From CAZKUN01 sp964555935 (GTDB lineage Bacteria; Armatimonadota; Zipacnadia; Zipacnadales; VGFC01): a DNA stretch of 26,967 nt. The notes under the pieces were generated by a model, which saw only the letters and a program-made list of their open reading frames with translations, did no database searches and had not been told where the DNA came from. This document shows positions 16,218-25,527 of the stretch, piece by piece (positions within the stretch are counted from its first letter, which is position 1; the number at the start of each line of letters is the position of its first letter). The stretch is from assembly GCA_964555935.1 (NCBI GenBank), contig CAZKUN010000115.1:1-26967 (forward strand). Reading direction: 5' to 3'. A program made the position numbers and the translations under genes.

Positions 16218-16595
16218 GTGTACGATCTGGATAGCATTGATGTCCTCAGGGAGCGTCTGGATGCCTCGTATTCGGAGGCTAGGGAAGCTCTAATCGCGAC
16301 TGACGGTGATGTTGTTGCAGCCCTCGCCTACATCGAGGAGAGGCGAGGACTGGAACAGGCGGGTCTACAGGGATTTGTAGGAGACGTCATCGAGGACGTT
16401 AGAGGAGTCGTAGACGGTAAGTCGGTGACTTCGGCGACCGTTTCGATCCGAGGCCAGAACGTACTCTCGTTGTCTCTGCACCTCGACGGAGTAGCGGGAG
16501 CGGCGGTGCTTGTACTCGGAGCGATACTTAGCCAATGCCGTTTGGATGTAGCCACGGGTGAGCCAGAGGATGTCGGACCAGTCGTATCCGACTAG
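16218..16595 (+). CDS. DUF4342 protein with UBA-like N-terminus
   Basis: A 125-residue protein starting with GTG; GGTGAGGG lies seven bases upstream, which supports this start. Residues about 8-42 (YSEAREALIATDGDVVAALAYIEE) form a UBA/EF-Ts-type helical hairpin. The C-terminal half (about 70-115) reads SIRGQNVLSLSLHLDGVAGAAVLVLGAIL and ends in a Cys-containing strand, closely matching the DUF4342 pattern of a beta hairpin followed by a hydrophobic helix. DUF4342 proteins have no established function; the family often combines with a UBA-like domain. It sits 34 bases after the membrane protein and 18 bases before the sigma factor. Confidence 0.75.
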   Translation: MYDLDSIDVLRERLDASYSEAREALIATDGDVVAALAYIEERRGLEQAGLQGFVGDVIEDVRGVVDGKSVTSATVSIRGQNVLSLSLHLDGVAGAAVLVLGAILSQCRLDVATGEPEDVGPVVSD

Positions 16596-16613
16596 CCTAG
16601 CCGAGGTGACTAA

Positions 16614-17306
16614 ATGGTCAATGCCGCTGAGTTCTTCCGCGAGACTTCGTTCCGCAGGCCTATGTCGATCACGCCGTCGTCGGATGAAGAGCTGGTCAGA
16701 AGAGCCCAGGAAGATGGCGACAGGGAATCATGTGAATTCCTGTTGTACAAGTACCGCAACCTTGTGCGCTCCAAGGTCAAGTCGTATTTCCTCATTGGCG
16801 CGGAGCGCGACGACCTTCTGCAAGTAGGAATGATCGGGCTTTGGGAAGCCATAATCGATTTTCGTCCCGATCGGCACACCTCCTTTGCCTGCTTCGCGAA
16901 GGTCTGTATCCAGCGCCAGATGATCTCCGCGATCAAGGCCGCAACACGCCAAAAGCAGACCCCGCTGAATTCCTCCATATCTCTCGAAGCAGCACCCAAC
17001 GGGGACCGACGCGAGCGCGCGTTGGCGGAGATGCTCAGCTCCGACAAGGAGATTGACCCAGAGACAATCGTCCTGGGCACCGAAGGCAAGCGCATCCTGC
17101 AGCAGTGCCTGCAGCGCGAGTTGTCGCCCTTCGAGTGGCAAGTCCTGGCGGCATACCAGACGGGCAAGTCATATAAGGAGATGGCGGACGACCTGAACTG
17201 CAAGATCAAGTCGATCGACAACGCCCTCTCTCGCATCCGCCGGAAGCTGCCGCAGGTTGCGCCCGAGCAGGCAGCTGCGATGGAGCACTACGAAGACGCC
17301 GACTGA
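16614..17306 (+). CDS. SigH/Spo0H-like sigma-70 family RNA polymerase sigma factor
   Basis: A 230-residue alternative sigma factor. Sigma region 2 is at about residues 25-110 (DEELVRRAQEDGD, then YFLIGAERDDLLQVGMIGLW, then the TSFACFAKVCIQRQ segment and AIKAATRQKQTPLNS); region 4 is at about 165-225 with QVLAAYQTGKSYKEMADDLN and KSIDNALSRIRRKL. The AATRQKxxPLNS segment and KSIDNAL...RRKL end are hallmarks of Firmicutes SigH (Spo0H). The gene is preceded by GAGGTGA. It would direct RNA polymerase to a special promoter set, but its role outside sporulating Firmicutes is not established. No anti-sigma factor is seen; the upstream membrane and DUF4342 genes are possible partners. A strong hairpin follows. 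Confidence 0.9.
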   Translation: MVNAAEFFRETSFRRPMSITPSSDEELVRRAQEDGDRESCEFLLYKYRNLVRSKVKSYFLIGAERDDLLQVGMIGLWEAIIDFRPDRHTSFACFAKVCIQRQMISAIKAATRQKQTPLNSSISLEAAPNGDRRERALAEMLSSDKEIDPETIVLGTEGKRILQQCLQRELSPFEWQVLAAYQTGKSYKEMADDLNCKIKSIDNALSRIRRKLPQVAPEQAAAMEHYEDAD

Positions 17307-17342
17307 CGCGTCGACGAGCGGTGGATAACTATCGGTCGCATG

Positions 17343-17366
17343 CGGGCGGGTCACTCGACCCGCCCG
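17343..17366 (+). terminator. Terminator hairpin after the sigma factor gene
   Basis: CGGGCGGGTC (17343-17352) and GACCCGCCCG (17357-17366) make a perfect ten-pair stem with loop ACTC, 37 bases after the sigma-factor stop and before glyQ. The tail (TGTTGCTG) is only mildly U-rich, so termination strength is uncertain. No T-box motif is visible between here and glyQ. Confidence 0.75.
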
Positions 17367-17436
17367 TGTTGCTGCCGGAGCGTGACCAGCCGGCGCGAGG
17401 CAACGTAACCAGTGGAAACCTAGACGGAGGCGTGCT

Positions 17437-18318
<882 letters not shown>

Positions 18319-18381
18319 CCGCGCCGTCCCGTGCCCGCGGGTCTCCCGACCTGCGCGCCAGCAATAGGTAGGAGTACAGAC

Positions 18382-20526
18382 ATGCCGAAGACGGCTCTGC
18401 TTGAGATTGGTGTTGAGGAAATCCCCGCCAGCGTGGTTTTGCCGGCGCTGAAGCAGATGGAGAAGCTTGCCGCCGAGGGGCTGGAGCGACTGCGGCTTGG
18501 GTGTGATGGAATTCGCACCTACGGCACGCCACGGCGGCTTGCGCTTGTCGCGACCGGGGTTGCCGAGAAACAGCCTGACGTCACCAAAGAAATGAAGGGG
18601 CCGCCAGCGGATCGCGCGTTCGACGAGAACGGCGAACCGACGAAGGCAGCCCTCGGCTTCTGCAAGAAGCAGGGGCTCGAGGTCGGCGACCTCGAGGTGC
18701 GCGAGACTGAGAAGGGCACCTTCGTGTACGCCCAGGTCAGTCAGCCCGGCTTGGCGGCGGCCGAGGTGCTCGGCGAACTGTGGGCCGAGATCATCGGCAA
18801 ACTCGCGTTCCCCAAGACCATGCGGTGGGCCGATCTATCCATGCGCTTCGCCAGGCCGATCCGGTGGCTGGCCGCGCTTTACGGGACGGACACGGTGGCG
18901 TTTGAGGTCGCTGAGGTCAAGTCCGGCAACGCGTCGCGCGGGCACCGATTCTTGAGCGAGGGAGACGTTGAGTTCGCGAGCGCCGATGAGTATCTCGACA
19001 AGCTCGAGGGCGCGTCTGTCATCGCTGACCATCGTCGGCGGCAGGAGATGATCCGCGAGCGCGCTATCGCGGCGGCCGCCGAACGTGGCGGCAGCCCTCG
19101 GATCGATCCCTCGCTGCTCGAGGAAGTTGGCTTCCTGGTTGAGTACCCAACGTGCCTGTGCGGATCGTATCCGGAGCAGTACCTGAAGCTGCCCGAGCCC
19201 GCGCTCGTGACGGTGATGGCGAAACACCAGCGTTACTTCCCTGTCGAGGACGAGGGCGGGGAACTGATGCCGCTCTTTGTCGCAATTCGCAATGGCGACG
19301 ACCGCGCGCTCGACACGGTTCGCGCGGGCAACGAGATGGTCATCGTGCCTCGGTTCGCCGACGCGGAGTTCTACTACACCGAAGACACGAAGACGAAGCT
19401 CGCGGACCGGCTTGAGGCGCTCGACCGCGTCGCGTTCATGGACCGTCAAGGCTCGATGCGCGCGAAGACGGATCGGATCGCCGAGCTGTCGAAGACGACG
19501 TGTGATGCCCTCGGCCTGGATCCGGATGGTGGGAATGCGTCCGGTCACCTCCTGCAGNNNNNNNNNNATCCGAGTGTGCCGGCCGAGGCGGCGCGGCTCT
19601 GCAAGTGCGACCTCGTCACGCTGATGGTGCAAGACATCACGAGCCTTCAGGGCGTGATGGGCGGAGAGTACGCGCGACTGGAGGGCGTCGGTGAGGCGGT
19701 CTGCAGCGCGGTACGCGACCACTACATGCCGGCGTTTGCCGGCGACGACGTGCCGGAGACAGACGCGGGCAAGGTCGTGAGCCTGGCCGACAAACTCGAT
19801 AGCCTCGCCGCGTGTTTCGCGATGGATATGATCCCTAAGGGCGCGAGCGATCCATACGGGCTGCGCCGTCGCGCGGCGGGCGTGTTGGCCATCGTGCTGG
19901 ATGCCAGGTGGCGACTCGACGTGGCTGACCTGGCCGCTCAGGCAATCGCGGCCGTGCCGTCTCGCGAGGTCGATGACGCGGAGGCGTTGGCCGCGCTGAT
20001 GGAATTCATCGGGATGCGGCTGGACGCGGCGCTGGAATCGGCAGGCGTCGCCTATGACGTGCGGCGGGCGGTGCTCGGCGCGTCGGTGTCTGACCTCGTC
20101 GACGCCCACGATCGTGCCATCGCTTTGCAGGCCGCGCGCGACGCCGATTCCGAAGGCTTCGACAAGGTCGTCTTCGCCGCGTCGCGTTCGGGGAAGATCC
20201 TCAGACCCAACATGGAGAAGGCGTCGGCAGCGGTCGACCCCTCGTTGTTTGACGGCGAATCCGAGGGAGCCCTGCACGAGGCGCTTACCGCAGTGAAGGC
20301 CGAGGTCGAGGCGCTGCAGAACCAAGACGGCGAGCGCGATTGCGCGGCGGCGTGGCAGATTTTGGCCAAGCTTGAGAAGCCAATCTGGGATTTCTTCGAC
20401 GTCGACACGGGCGTGATGGTCATGGCCGATGACGAGGCCGTGCGTGGCAACCGCCTCGCGATGCTGCGGGAGGTTGACTCCCTGTTCCTGCGTGTTGGTG
20501 ATTTCACGGAGATCGTGGTCGAGTAA
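18382..20526 (+). CDS. glyS: Glycine--tRNA ligase beta subunit, interrupted by an assembly gap
   Basis: Beta subunit of the tetrameric glycyl-tRNA synthetase, needed for tRNA recognition. As assembled it is 714 residues including four unknowns. The start is the ATG at 18382, preceded by GGTAGGAG, giving MPKTALLEIGVEEIPA, a standard GlyS opening; the upstream in-frame extension lacks a site. KTDRIAELSK, KCDLVTLMVQDITSLQGVMG, DKLDSLAACFAMDMIPKGASDPYGLRR are family motifs. Ten Ns at 19558-19567 lie between LGLDP and the KCDL segment. The 11 codons before the Ns (DGGNASGHLLQ) do not fit the family, so they are probably a bad contig end (see findings). The C-terminal region resembles the DALR anticodon-binding domain. 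Confidence 0.93.
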   Translation: MPKTALLEIGVEEIPASVVLPALKQMEKLAAEGLERLRLGCDGIRTYGTPRRLALVATGVAEKQPDVTKEMKGPPADRAFDENGEPTKAALGFCKKQGLEVGDLEVRETEKGTFVYAQVSQPGLAAAEVLGELWAEIIGKLAFPKTMRWADLSMRFARPIRWLAALYGTDTVAFEVAEVKSGNASRGHRFLSEGDVEFASADEYLDKLEGASVIADHRRRQEMIRERAIAAAAERGGSPRIDPSLLEEVGFLVEYPTCLCGSYPEQYLKLPEPALVTVMAKHQRYFPVEDEGGELMPLFVAIRNGDDRALDTVRAGNEMVIVPRFADAEFYYTEDTKTKLADRLEALDRVAFMDRQGSMRAKTDRIAELSKTTCDALGLDPDGGNASGHLLQXXXXPSVPAEAARLCKCDLVTLMVQDITSLQGVMGGEYARLEGVGEAVCSAVRDHYMPAFAGDDVPETDAGKVVSLADKLDSLAACFAMDMIPKGASDPYGLRRRAAGVLAIVLDARWRLDVADLAAQAIAAVPSREVDDAEALAALMEFIGMRLDAALESAGVAYDVRRAVLGASVSDLVDAHDRAIALQAARDADSEGFDKVVFAASRSGKILRPNMEKASAAVDPSLFDGESEGALHEALTAVKAEVEALQNQDGERDCAAAWQILAKLEKPIWDFFDVDTGVMVMADDEAVRGNRLAMLREVDSLFLRVGDFTEIVVE
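19558..19567. other. 10-N scaffold gap inside glyS
   Basis: Ten unknown bases join two contigs. The reading frame continues across them, but the length of ten is a placeholder, so the true distance is unknown. GGATCCG occurs before the gap and ATCCGAG immediately after it. Confidence 0.99.
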
Positions 20527-20549
20527 CGGCGAATGACGGGTGGTCTCAA

Positions 20550-21605
20550 GTGACGATCCGTGAGCGGATAGAGGAACTCGAGCGAGAGACGCTGTCACCG
20601 TATGCGGCGTTGAGCGCCGATTCGCGCGGCCGAGAGATCGACGAAGACGCGTGTGACGTGCGCACGGTCTACCAACGCGACCGCGATCGGATCATCCATC
20701 AGTGCAAGGCCTTCCGGCGCCTCGCCGGCAAGACGCAGGTCTTCATCTCCCCCCGCAGCGACCACATCCGCACCCGCCTCAGCCACACCCTCGAGGTCAG
20801 CCAGATCGCGCGGACGATCGCCAAGGCGCTGAGGCTTAACGAACCCCTCACCGAGGCCATCTCCCTGGGACATGATGTTGGCCACACCCCGTTTGGGCAC
20901 GCGGGAGAGACGGTCGTCGACGGCCTCTGTCGGAGGTTCGGCGCCGATGGATTCCAGCATGCCGAGCACAGCGTTCGAGTGGTGACGAAACTCGAACGCG
21001 GCGGCCGGGGCCTGAACTTGTGTGGCGAGACGCTCGACGGGATAGGGACTCACAGCAAGGGCAGGATGGATGTCGAGGAAGTGCTGCAGACGCGGGGCAC
21101 GCGGACGCTGGAGGCGGTGGTGGTCGCGCTGGCCGATCGGATTGCGTATACGAACCACGACACCGACGACTGCATCCGCGCGGGCTTCATCCATGCCGAC
21201 GATATCCCCGACGATTGTGCCGCCGTGCTGGGAGATCGCTACTCGGCGCGGATCAGCACCATGATCCGTGACATCATCGAGCAGAGCGAAGGCTCGCCCG
21301 AGATCCGGATCAGCCCGAGAGTCGCTGCCGCCACCGATAGCCTCAAGAACTTCCTCTACGAGTGGGTCTATCACTCGCCGCCGATGCTGGAGGAGCGCGA
21401 GCGCGTCCGCATTGTGGTGGAGAGTCTGTTCGAACTCCACATGAACTCGAATGATGCGGTGGAGACGGCGCTGGGGTTCGTGCCAGAGGACGAGCGACAT
21501 CGCGCGCGGCTGGTCTGTGACTACATCGCCGGCATGACCGATCGATACGCCGCCGACTGCTACGTGCGCAACTTCCTCCCCGGCGCGGCGACTATTGGCG
21601 AGTGA
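20550..21605 (+). CDS. dgt: Deoxyguanosinetriphosphate triphosphohydrolase-like HD protein
   Basis: A 351-residue cytoplasmic HD-domain dNTPase, which removes triphosphate from dNTPs. The metal motif is H79 in SHTLEVSQIARTIAKAL, then H108-D109-V-G-H112-TPFGH117-AGE, and a later Asp in ADRIAYTNHDTDD. The N-terminal RDRDRIIHQCKAFRRLAGKTQV is also typical. The C-terminal part matches the HD-associated domain of Dgt-like proteins (type 2). It starts at GTG, 24 bases after glyS, with a weak site. Gene order glyQ-glyS-dgt is known from terrabacterial genomes, where dnaG and rpoD often follow; they do not here. Confidence 0.9.
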   Translation: MTIRERIEELERETLSPYAALSADSRGREIDEDACDVRTVYQRDRDRIIHQCKAFRRLAGKTQVFISPRSDHIRTRLSHTLEVSQIARTIAKALRLNEPLTEAISLGHDVGHTPFGHAGETVVDGLCRRFGADGFQHAEHSVRVVTKLERGGRGLNLCGETLDGIGTHSKGRMDVEEVLQTRGTRTLEAVVVALADRIAYTNHDTDDCIRAGFIHADDIPDDCAAVLGDRYSARISTMIRDIIEQSEGSPEIRISPRVAAATDSLKNFLYEWVYHSPPMLEERERVRIVVESLFELHMNSNDAVETALGFVPEDERHRARLVCDYIAGMTDRYAADCYVRNFLPGAATIGE

Positions 21606-21651
21606 GGTTACCTCTCGTGTCCGCGGCGGGTGGATGGAGCCAGTCAACAGG

Positions 21652-21698
21652 GGACAGTCCTGCGCCACGGGCACTACGTGCCGTGGCTTGGACAGTCC
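21652..21698. repeat. REP-like hairpin element flanked by direct repeats
   Basis: Between the convergent dgt and LamG genes lies an imperfect hairpin, GCCACGGGCAC (21664-21674) with GTGCCGTGGC (21678-21687), three-base loop and one bulged G. It is flanked by two exact copies of GGACAGTCC (21652-21660 and 21690-21698). The layout resembles intergenic REP-type repeats and could also act as a bidirectional terminator. The copy number in the genome cannot be seen from this window. Confidence 0.6.
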
Positions 21699-21735
21699 CG
21701 AACGGAAGGACGATCTTCTCAACAGCCCCCCTGCC

Positions 21736-24297
21736 CTACTCTCCGGTGGCGAAATACGGCTGCACCTGAATGAAGTTCCAGATCAGTTCCTCGTCGGCGG
21801 GTCCGGTAGGTGATGCCCAATCGGAGAACGTCAGCCTGGCCGTCTCGCCGCGCGGCGTGAAGATCGTCTGGTGGTAGTTCAGCCGGTATGGGTTAGTGCG
21901 ATCGAAGAGATCGGTCGTGTGCGAGTAGCAGCTCTTGATCTTGACCTGGAACGATTTCGCTTCATCGATATCGACGTCGTCGATGGTCACCGACACCGCG
22001 TGCTCGTACTCGCGCGACCGTCCCGCCAGCAGGTCCTGGTGGTTGCCGGTGTAGAAGCGCAGCGAGTACGGGCGCCCCGGCTCCAGATCCCGGACAATCT
22101 GCGAGAAGCTGTTCGGACCATCTCCCGATCTGCGCGTCAACAGCGCCGTATCACCGACCCCACTGCGCGTATATCGCGCCTGCAACCAGCCGAAGTGCTT
22201 GGCCTCGATGGCAGAGATGCTGCCCGTCTCGGCCGGTGAGAGGTCCCAGCCGTCGGCGCCCTCGGTGAAGTCGGGGTTCGCGAGGTGGGGCAGGATGTAC
22301 GTGCCGGCGAGCATCCGGTCAGTCCGGCCCTCGATGGCGTAGTGCCGGACGAGTGCGGCAAACAGCCGCGTCTGCTCCTCGCCCATGTAAGGGGAGTAGT
22401 AGCCCTGCAGCCCGCGCAATCCGGCGAAGGCGGGGTCGTTCGCCAGGAACTGGAATTGCCGGTCGAGGAAGACGTTGAAGTCGCAGTGCGGGTAGATATC
22501 GCAGGTCTCCTCCGGCTGGGTGAACAGCCCTAGGATCATCACGCGGTTCTCGGCCGCTCCCGGGCTCGCGGCCTGCCAGCGCGCGCGGTTGCCTCGCTCG
22601 AACTCGCTGCCGAAGTGCCCCGCGACGCCCTCCTCAGTCGGCACCTCAAGCACGTACCACTCGGGCGCCAGCCGAAGGCCCGAGTCCATGATCGTCTCGA
22701 CCATGGGCGACACGACATCGCTGAACGTGGAGCCCATGTAGCCGTAGAACTGGCGGCCCCTCAGCGCCGGGTCGTCGGCCACCATGCGCAGCCCCTCGCA
22801 CCAGATGTCATACATCTCGGCGAAGCGCCCGCCGCTCAGGAACTCGTCCGCCCAGATCCCGCTCATGCGCGGATCGGTCATGCCAAGCTGCCCGGACCAG
22901 AACTCATACGCCTCCTGAGCTGAATCGACGAAAGGCAGGCCGCGTTGTGTCATCCAGCGCTTGCCCTCGCCGGTCCACTCGTTGATCTCGGCGTCAAACG
23001 CGCCTGGGTTCTCCGCGCCAATGACGATGTTGTAGTGGTCGAGGCAATGCTCGCGGAGGAACTCCCACGTGTAGACGCCGGTCTCTTCGACCATTGGGTT
23101 GGAGCCATACATCGAGTAGACGAGATCACCAACGGCGCGGACGACGAGTCGGCGCGGGCGGATGCCCGGCTTGCACGCGACGACATGCTCGCCGGACGTG
23201 ACGTGATGCATCGCCTCGAGGGAATCTCCGACCGGTCGGAAGACCACCTCACGCCCATCGACCGTCGCGGCGACGATGGGACGATCGGGGAGGGAGTCGC
23301 CAGGCGTCACGCGTAGAAACAGCCAGCCCTCACGCGGCGCGGTCAAGCTGTGGCCACGCGTGCCAGGGCGCTTGGCGTCAAGGAGCTCGTAGACCAAGTT
23401 GTTCAGGAATCTCGCCCCCTTGTAGGCGGGGTCTCGCCCGGGCCACTGGACGGTGGCAGACACGGGCTTCCCGTAAGGCTGGCCTGCCTCGACCCAGGCC
23501 GTAACGGTCAACTCACCCGGGGGGGAGTCGAGCAGATCCACGTGGGTGGAACTGCCGGGGTTGATGGATGCGGGCCAGTCCTCCACGCCGCGGGCGGACC
23601 GGACCTCGACGCGGCCCTTGGCGTTCTCGGGCAGCGGCTGCATCAGGGCACAGTCGACAGAAGCGCTCAGCCGGCCGGTCCGCGCGTCGACTGAGACTCG
23701 GAGCTTGGGCGTCTCGAACTGGGCCATATCGAGGCCCTTGGCAACGGCGCCGGACCTGTAGGTGGCCAGGATGTCCGCGCCGCTGAGCGCGCGGGAGTAG
23801 ATGCGGGCGTCGTCGATCGCCCCTTTGAAGAAGGGATGGCCGAGACCGGAGCATCTTCCGAGGAGAACCGGGACGTCGGTGACGTTCGGAGTTAGCGTTT
23901 GGGTGGCAGAGGCGACCTCGACGGCGTTGAGTCGCGCCGTGAGGCGGCGGCCACCGAAAGTCACGGCAAGATGCGACCACTCGCCGAGTTCAGGGAGGGG
24001 CAGCTTGACGAACTGATGCTTCTCGCCATCGGCGATGGCCACGATCAGCGTCGGGTCGCCGCTGTAGGAGTTGTAGGCCAGGACCAGGCGTTGGTCTCCC
24101 CAGCCTCCGCCGGTGGAGCGCGTGATCAGCCCGCCCTGGTGCGCCTCGGGCTTGAACCAGAGCATTACCGTGCCCTCGTCCGCCACGTCGGGATCGGGGA
24201 CGCCCAGGTCCACGAAGTCGGTGACGCCATCGAGAACGACCGGGCCATCGCCGGGCAGCGGGGCGTGGAGAATGAGCAGGGCTGCGAGCGCGTTCAT
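21736..24297 (-). CDS. Secreted LamG-domain protein, probable glycosidase-like
   Basis: An 853-residue protein with a short N-terminal hydrophobic signal (MNALAALLILHAPLPG). A LamG/concanavalin-A-like jelly roll spans about 18-190 (VTDFVDLGVP, TVMLWFKPEA, WSHLAVTFGGRRLTARLN, GAIDDARIYSRALS are classical LamG-fold features). The middle (about 370-690) looks like an alpha/beta barrel; MSGIWADEFLSGG contains adjacent D484-E485, a possible acidic pair, but I cannot name the family. A C-terminal beta-sandwich (about 690-853) resembles a carbohydrate-binding module. The start at 24297 is preferred over the ATG at 24303 because GGAGG lies only one base before the latter and seven before the former. 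It is divergent from rpsB. Polysaccharide binding or cleavage is inferred. Confidence 0.75.
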   Translation of the reverse strand: MNALAALLILHAPLPGDGPVVLDGVTDFVDLGVPDPDVADEGTVMLWFKPEAHQGGLITRSTGGGWGDQRLVLAYNSYSGDPTLIVAIADGEKHQFVKLPLPELGEWSHLAVTFGGRRLTARLNAVEVASATQTLTPNVTDVPVLLGRCSGLGHPFFKGAIDDARIYSRALSGADILATYRSGAVAKGLDMAQFETPKLRVSVDARTGRLSASVDCALMQPLPENAKGRVEVRSARGVEDWPASINPGSSTHVDLLDSPPGELTVTAWVEAGQPYGKPVSATVQWPGRDPAYKGARFLNNLVYELLDAKRPGTRGHSLTAPREGWLFLRVTPGDSLPDRPIVAATVDGREVVFRPVGDSLEAMHHVTSGEHVVACKPGIRPRRLVVRAVGDLVYSMYGSNPMVEETGVYTWEFLREHCLDHYNIVIGAENPGAFDAEINEWTGEGKRWMTQRGLPFVDSAQEAYEFWSGQLGMTDPRMSGIWADEFLSGGRFAEMYDIWCEGLRMVADDPALRGRQFYGYMGSTFSDVVSPMVETIMDSGLRLAPEWYVLEVPTEEGVAGHFGSEFERGNRARWQAASPGAAENRVMILGLFTQPEETCDIYPHCDFNVFLDRQFQFLANDPAFAGLRGLQGYYSPYMGEEQTRLFAALVRHYAIEGRTDRMLAGTYILPHLANPDFTEGADGWDLSPAETGSISAIEAKHFGWLQARYTRSGVGDTALLTRRSGDGPNSFSQIVRDLEPGRPYSLRFYTGNHQDLLAGRSREYEHAVSVTIDDVDIDEAKSFQVKIKSCYSHTTDLFDRTNPYRLNYHQTIFTPRGETARLTFSDWASPTGPADEELIWNFIQVQPYFATGE

Positions 24298-24386
24298 GGG
24301 CATGCCTCCGGGGTAGAGGCAGGTTCAGTAGACGCCGGAACGGGACCTGCCCAAAACGCCGTTGAAGTCCCAGACTGCCCGGTTTC

Positions 24387-24415
24387 TTGACGCTACGGCG
24401 ATTCTGTGGTAGGTT
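24387..24415 (+). promoter_or_regulatory. Putative promoter of rpsB-tsf-pyrH
   Basis: TTGACG (24387-24392) is followed after 17 bases by TAGGTT (24410-24415), a weaker -10. The 11 bases GGTTTCTTGAC (24381-24391) are identical to those at 15500-15510, which supports a real -35 element. It gives a leader of about 250 bases before rpsB. Confidence 0.55.
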
Positions 24416-24421
24416 CTCGGG

Positions 24422-24651
24422 GCTACGCGAAAGCGTGGCTTACAGGGCTTGGGCGCTCGCGGCTTTGCGGGTCCGCATTGGCACATCGCCAGGCGGGCGC
24501 GCGAACGCGTGTGCTTGGGCAATCCACAACCTAACGTCTCTGACCTGCTCGACAGCGTTTGCGCACGTCGCATGGCTCACCGAGCCTGGATGTGGCTCGC
24601 TCCGGTGACGAAGCGGGACGGGGATGTGCGTCGCCCCAAGAATGGGCGGCG
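24422..24651 (+). promoter_or_regulatory. Structured rpsB leader
   Basis: The leader starts with a perfect seven-pair hairpin, GCTACGC (24422-24428) and GCGTGGC (24433-24439), one G-T pair included, with a GAAA tetraloop. Just before the Shine-Dalgarno a second stem pairs CGTCGCCC (24629-24636) with GGGCGGCG (24644-24651) around CAAGAAT. The region carries no gene. S2 autoregulation through the rpsB leader is known in other bacteria, so these structures may be the regulatory site; no specific Rfam class is asserted. Confidence 0.45.
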
Positions 24652-24671
24652 TGGCCATAGGAGGCCGATCA

Positions 24672-25481
24672 ATGGCGTTAGTATCGATGAAGGAATTGCT
24701 GGAAGCCGGTGTCCACTTCGGACACCAGACGCGCCGCTGGAACCCGAAGATGAAGCGTTACATCTACGGCCAGCGTGACGGGATCTACATCATTGACCTG
24801 CACCAGAGCCTACGCCGTCTCGAGCAGGCCTACAACGCGATCCGCGACGTCACGGCCGCGGGCGGGACGGTCCTGTTCGTCGGAACGAAGCGTCAGGCGC
24901 AGGAGTCGATCGAGCAGGCTGCGGAGCGGTGCGGTCAGTTCTACATCAACCAGCGTTGGCTGGGCGGGATGTTGACGAACTTCGAGACGATGCGCGGCCG
25001 CGTGAAGCGGATGCAGGAACTGTACGAGATGGAAGAGACGGGGATCATGGAGCGCCTGACCAAGCGTGAGGGCCTCAAGCTCCGCGAGACCCGCGACAAG
25101 CTCGAGCGCTACTTCGGCGGCGTAAAGACCATGACGAAGCCCCCGGACATCGCCTACCTCGTCGACCTGAAGAAAGAGCACATCTGCGTCGCGGAGTGCG
25201 TGAAGCTCGGCATTCCGACCGTCGCGATTCTGGACACCAACTGCGACCCCGACCCCGTCACCTACCCGATTCCGGGCAACGATGACGCCATTCGCGCGAT
25301 CCGTCTGATCACCAACAAGATGGCGGACGCGGCGCATGAGGGCACGGGCATCTACCAGCAGAAGCTCGTTGAGGAAGCGGCAGCGAAGGAAGCCGAGGAC
25401 ATGCGCATCGCCGCGGAGGCGGTTGAGGTCGACACGTCGCTCGACGCGCTGGACGAACTTGATGCCGGGGCCGCCGAGTAG
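24672..25481 (+). CDS. rpsB: 30S ribosomal protein S2
   Basis: A component of the small ribosomal subunit, 269 residues. MKELLEAGVHFGHQTRRWNP opens the protein as expected; DLHQSLRRLEQAYNAI, GTVLFVGTKRQAQE, RWLGGMLTNFETMRGR and AILDTNCDPDPVTYPIPGND are conserved family segments. The start at 24672 follows AGGAGG (24659-24664) at seven bases; an upstream in-frame ATG at 24624 would run through the leader hairpin and is rejected. The C-terminus has an acidic, alanine-rich tail. tsf follows after 95 bases. Confidence 0.98.
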   Translation: MALVSMKELLEAGVHFGHQTRRWNPKMKRYIYGQRDGIYIIDLHQSLRRLEQAYNAIRDVTAAGGTVLFVGTKRQAQESIEQAAERCGQFYINQRWLGGMLTNFETMRGRVKRMQELYEMEETGIMERLTKREGLKLRETRDKLERYFGGVKTMTKPPDIAYLVDLKKEHICVAECVKLGIPTVAILDTNCDPDPVTYPIPGNDDAIRAIRLITNKMADAAHEGTGIYQQKLVEEAAAKEAEDMRIAAEAVEVDTSLDALDELDAGAAE

Positions 25482-25527
25482 GCGCACCCAACGGGTCGCG
25501 CCAGCGTACGACTACGGAAAGAACCCG

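Noticed and set aside
17307..17436. Glycine T-box or riboswitch ahead of glyQ
   Set aside because: No AGGGUGGAACCGCG-like antiterminator sequence or specifier loop is visible; the region is explained by the terminator hairpin and a short leader.
24624..24671. N-terminal extension of S2 from an upstream ATG
   Set aside because: The AGGAGG at 24659-24664 fits the ATG at 24672, and S2 homologues start at this point.
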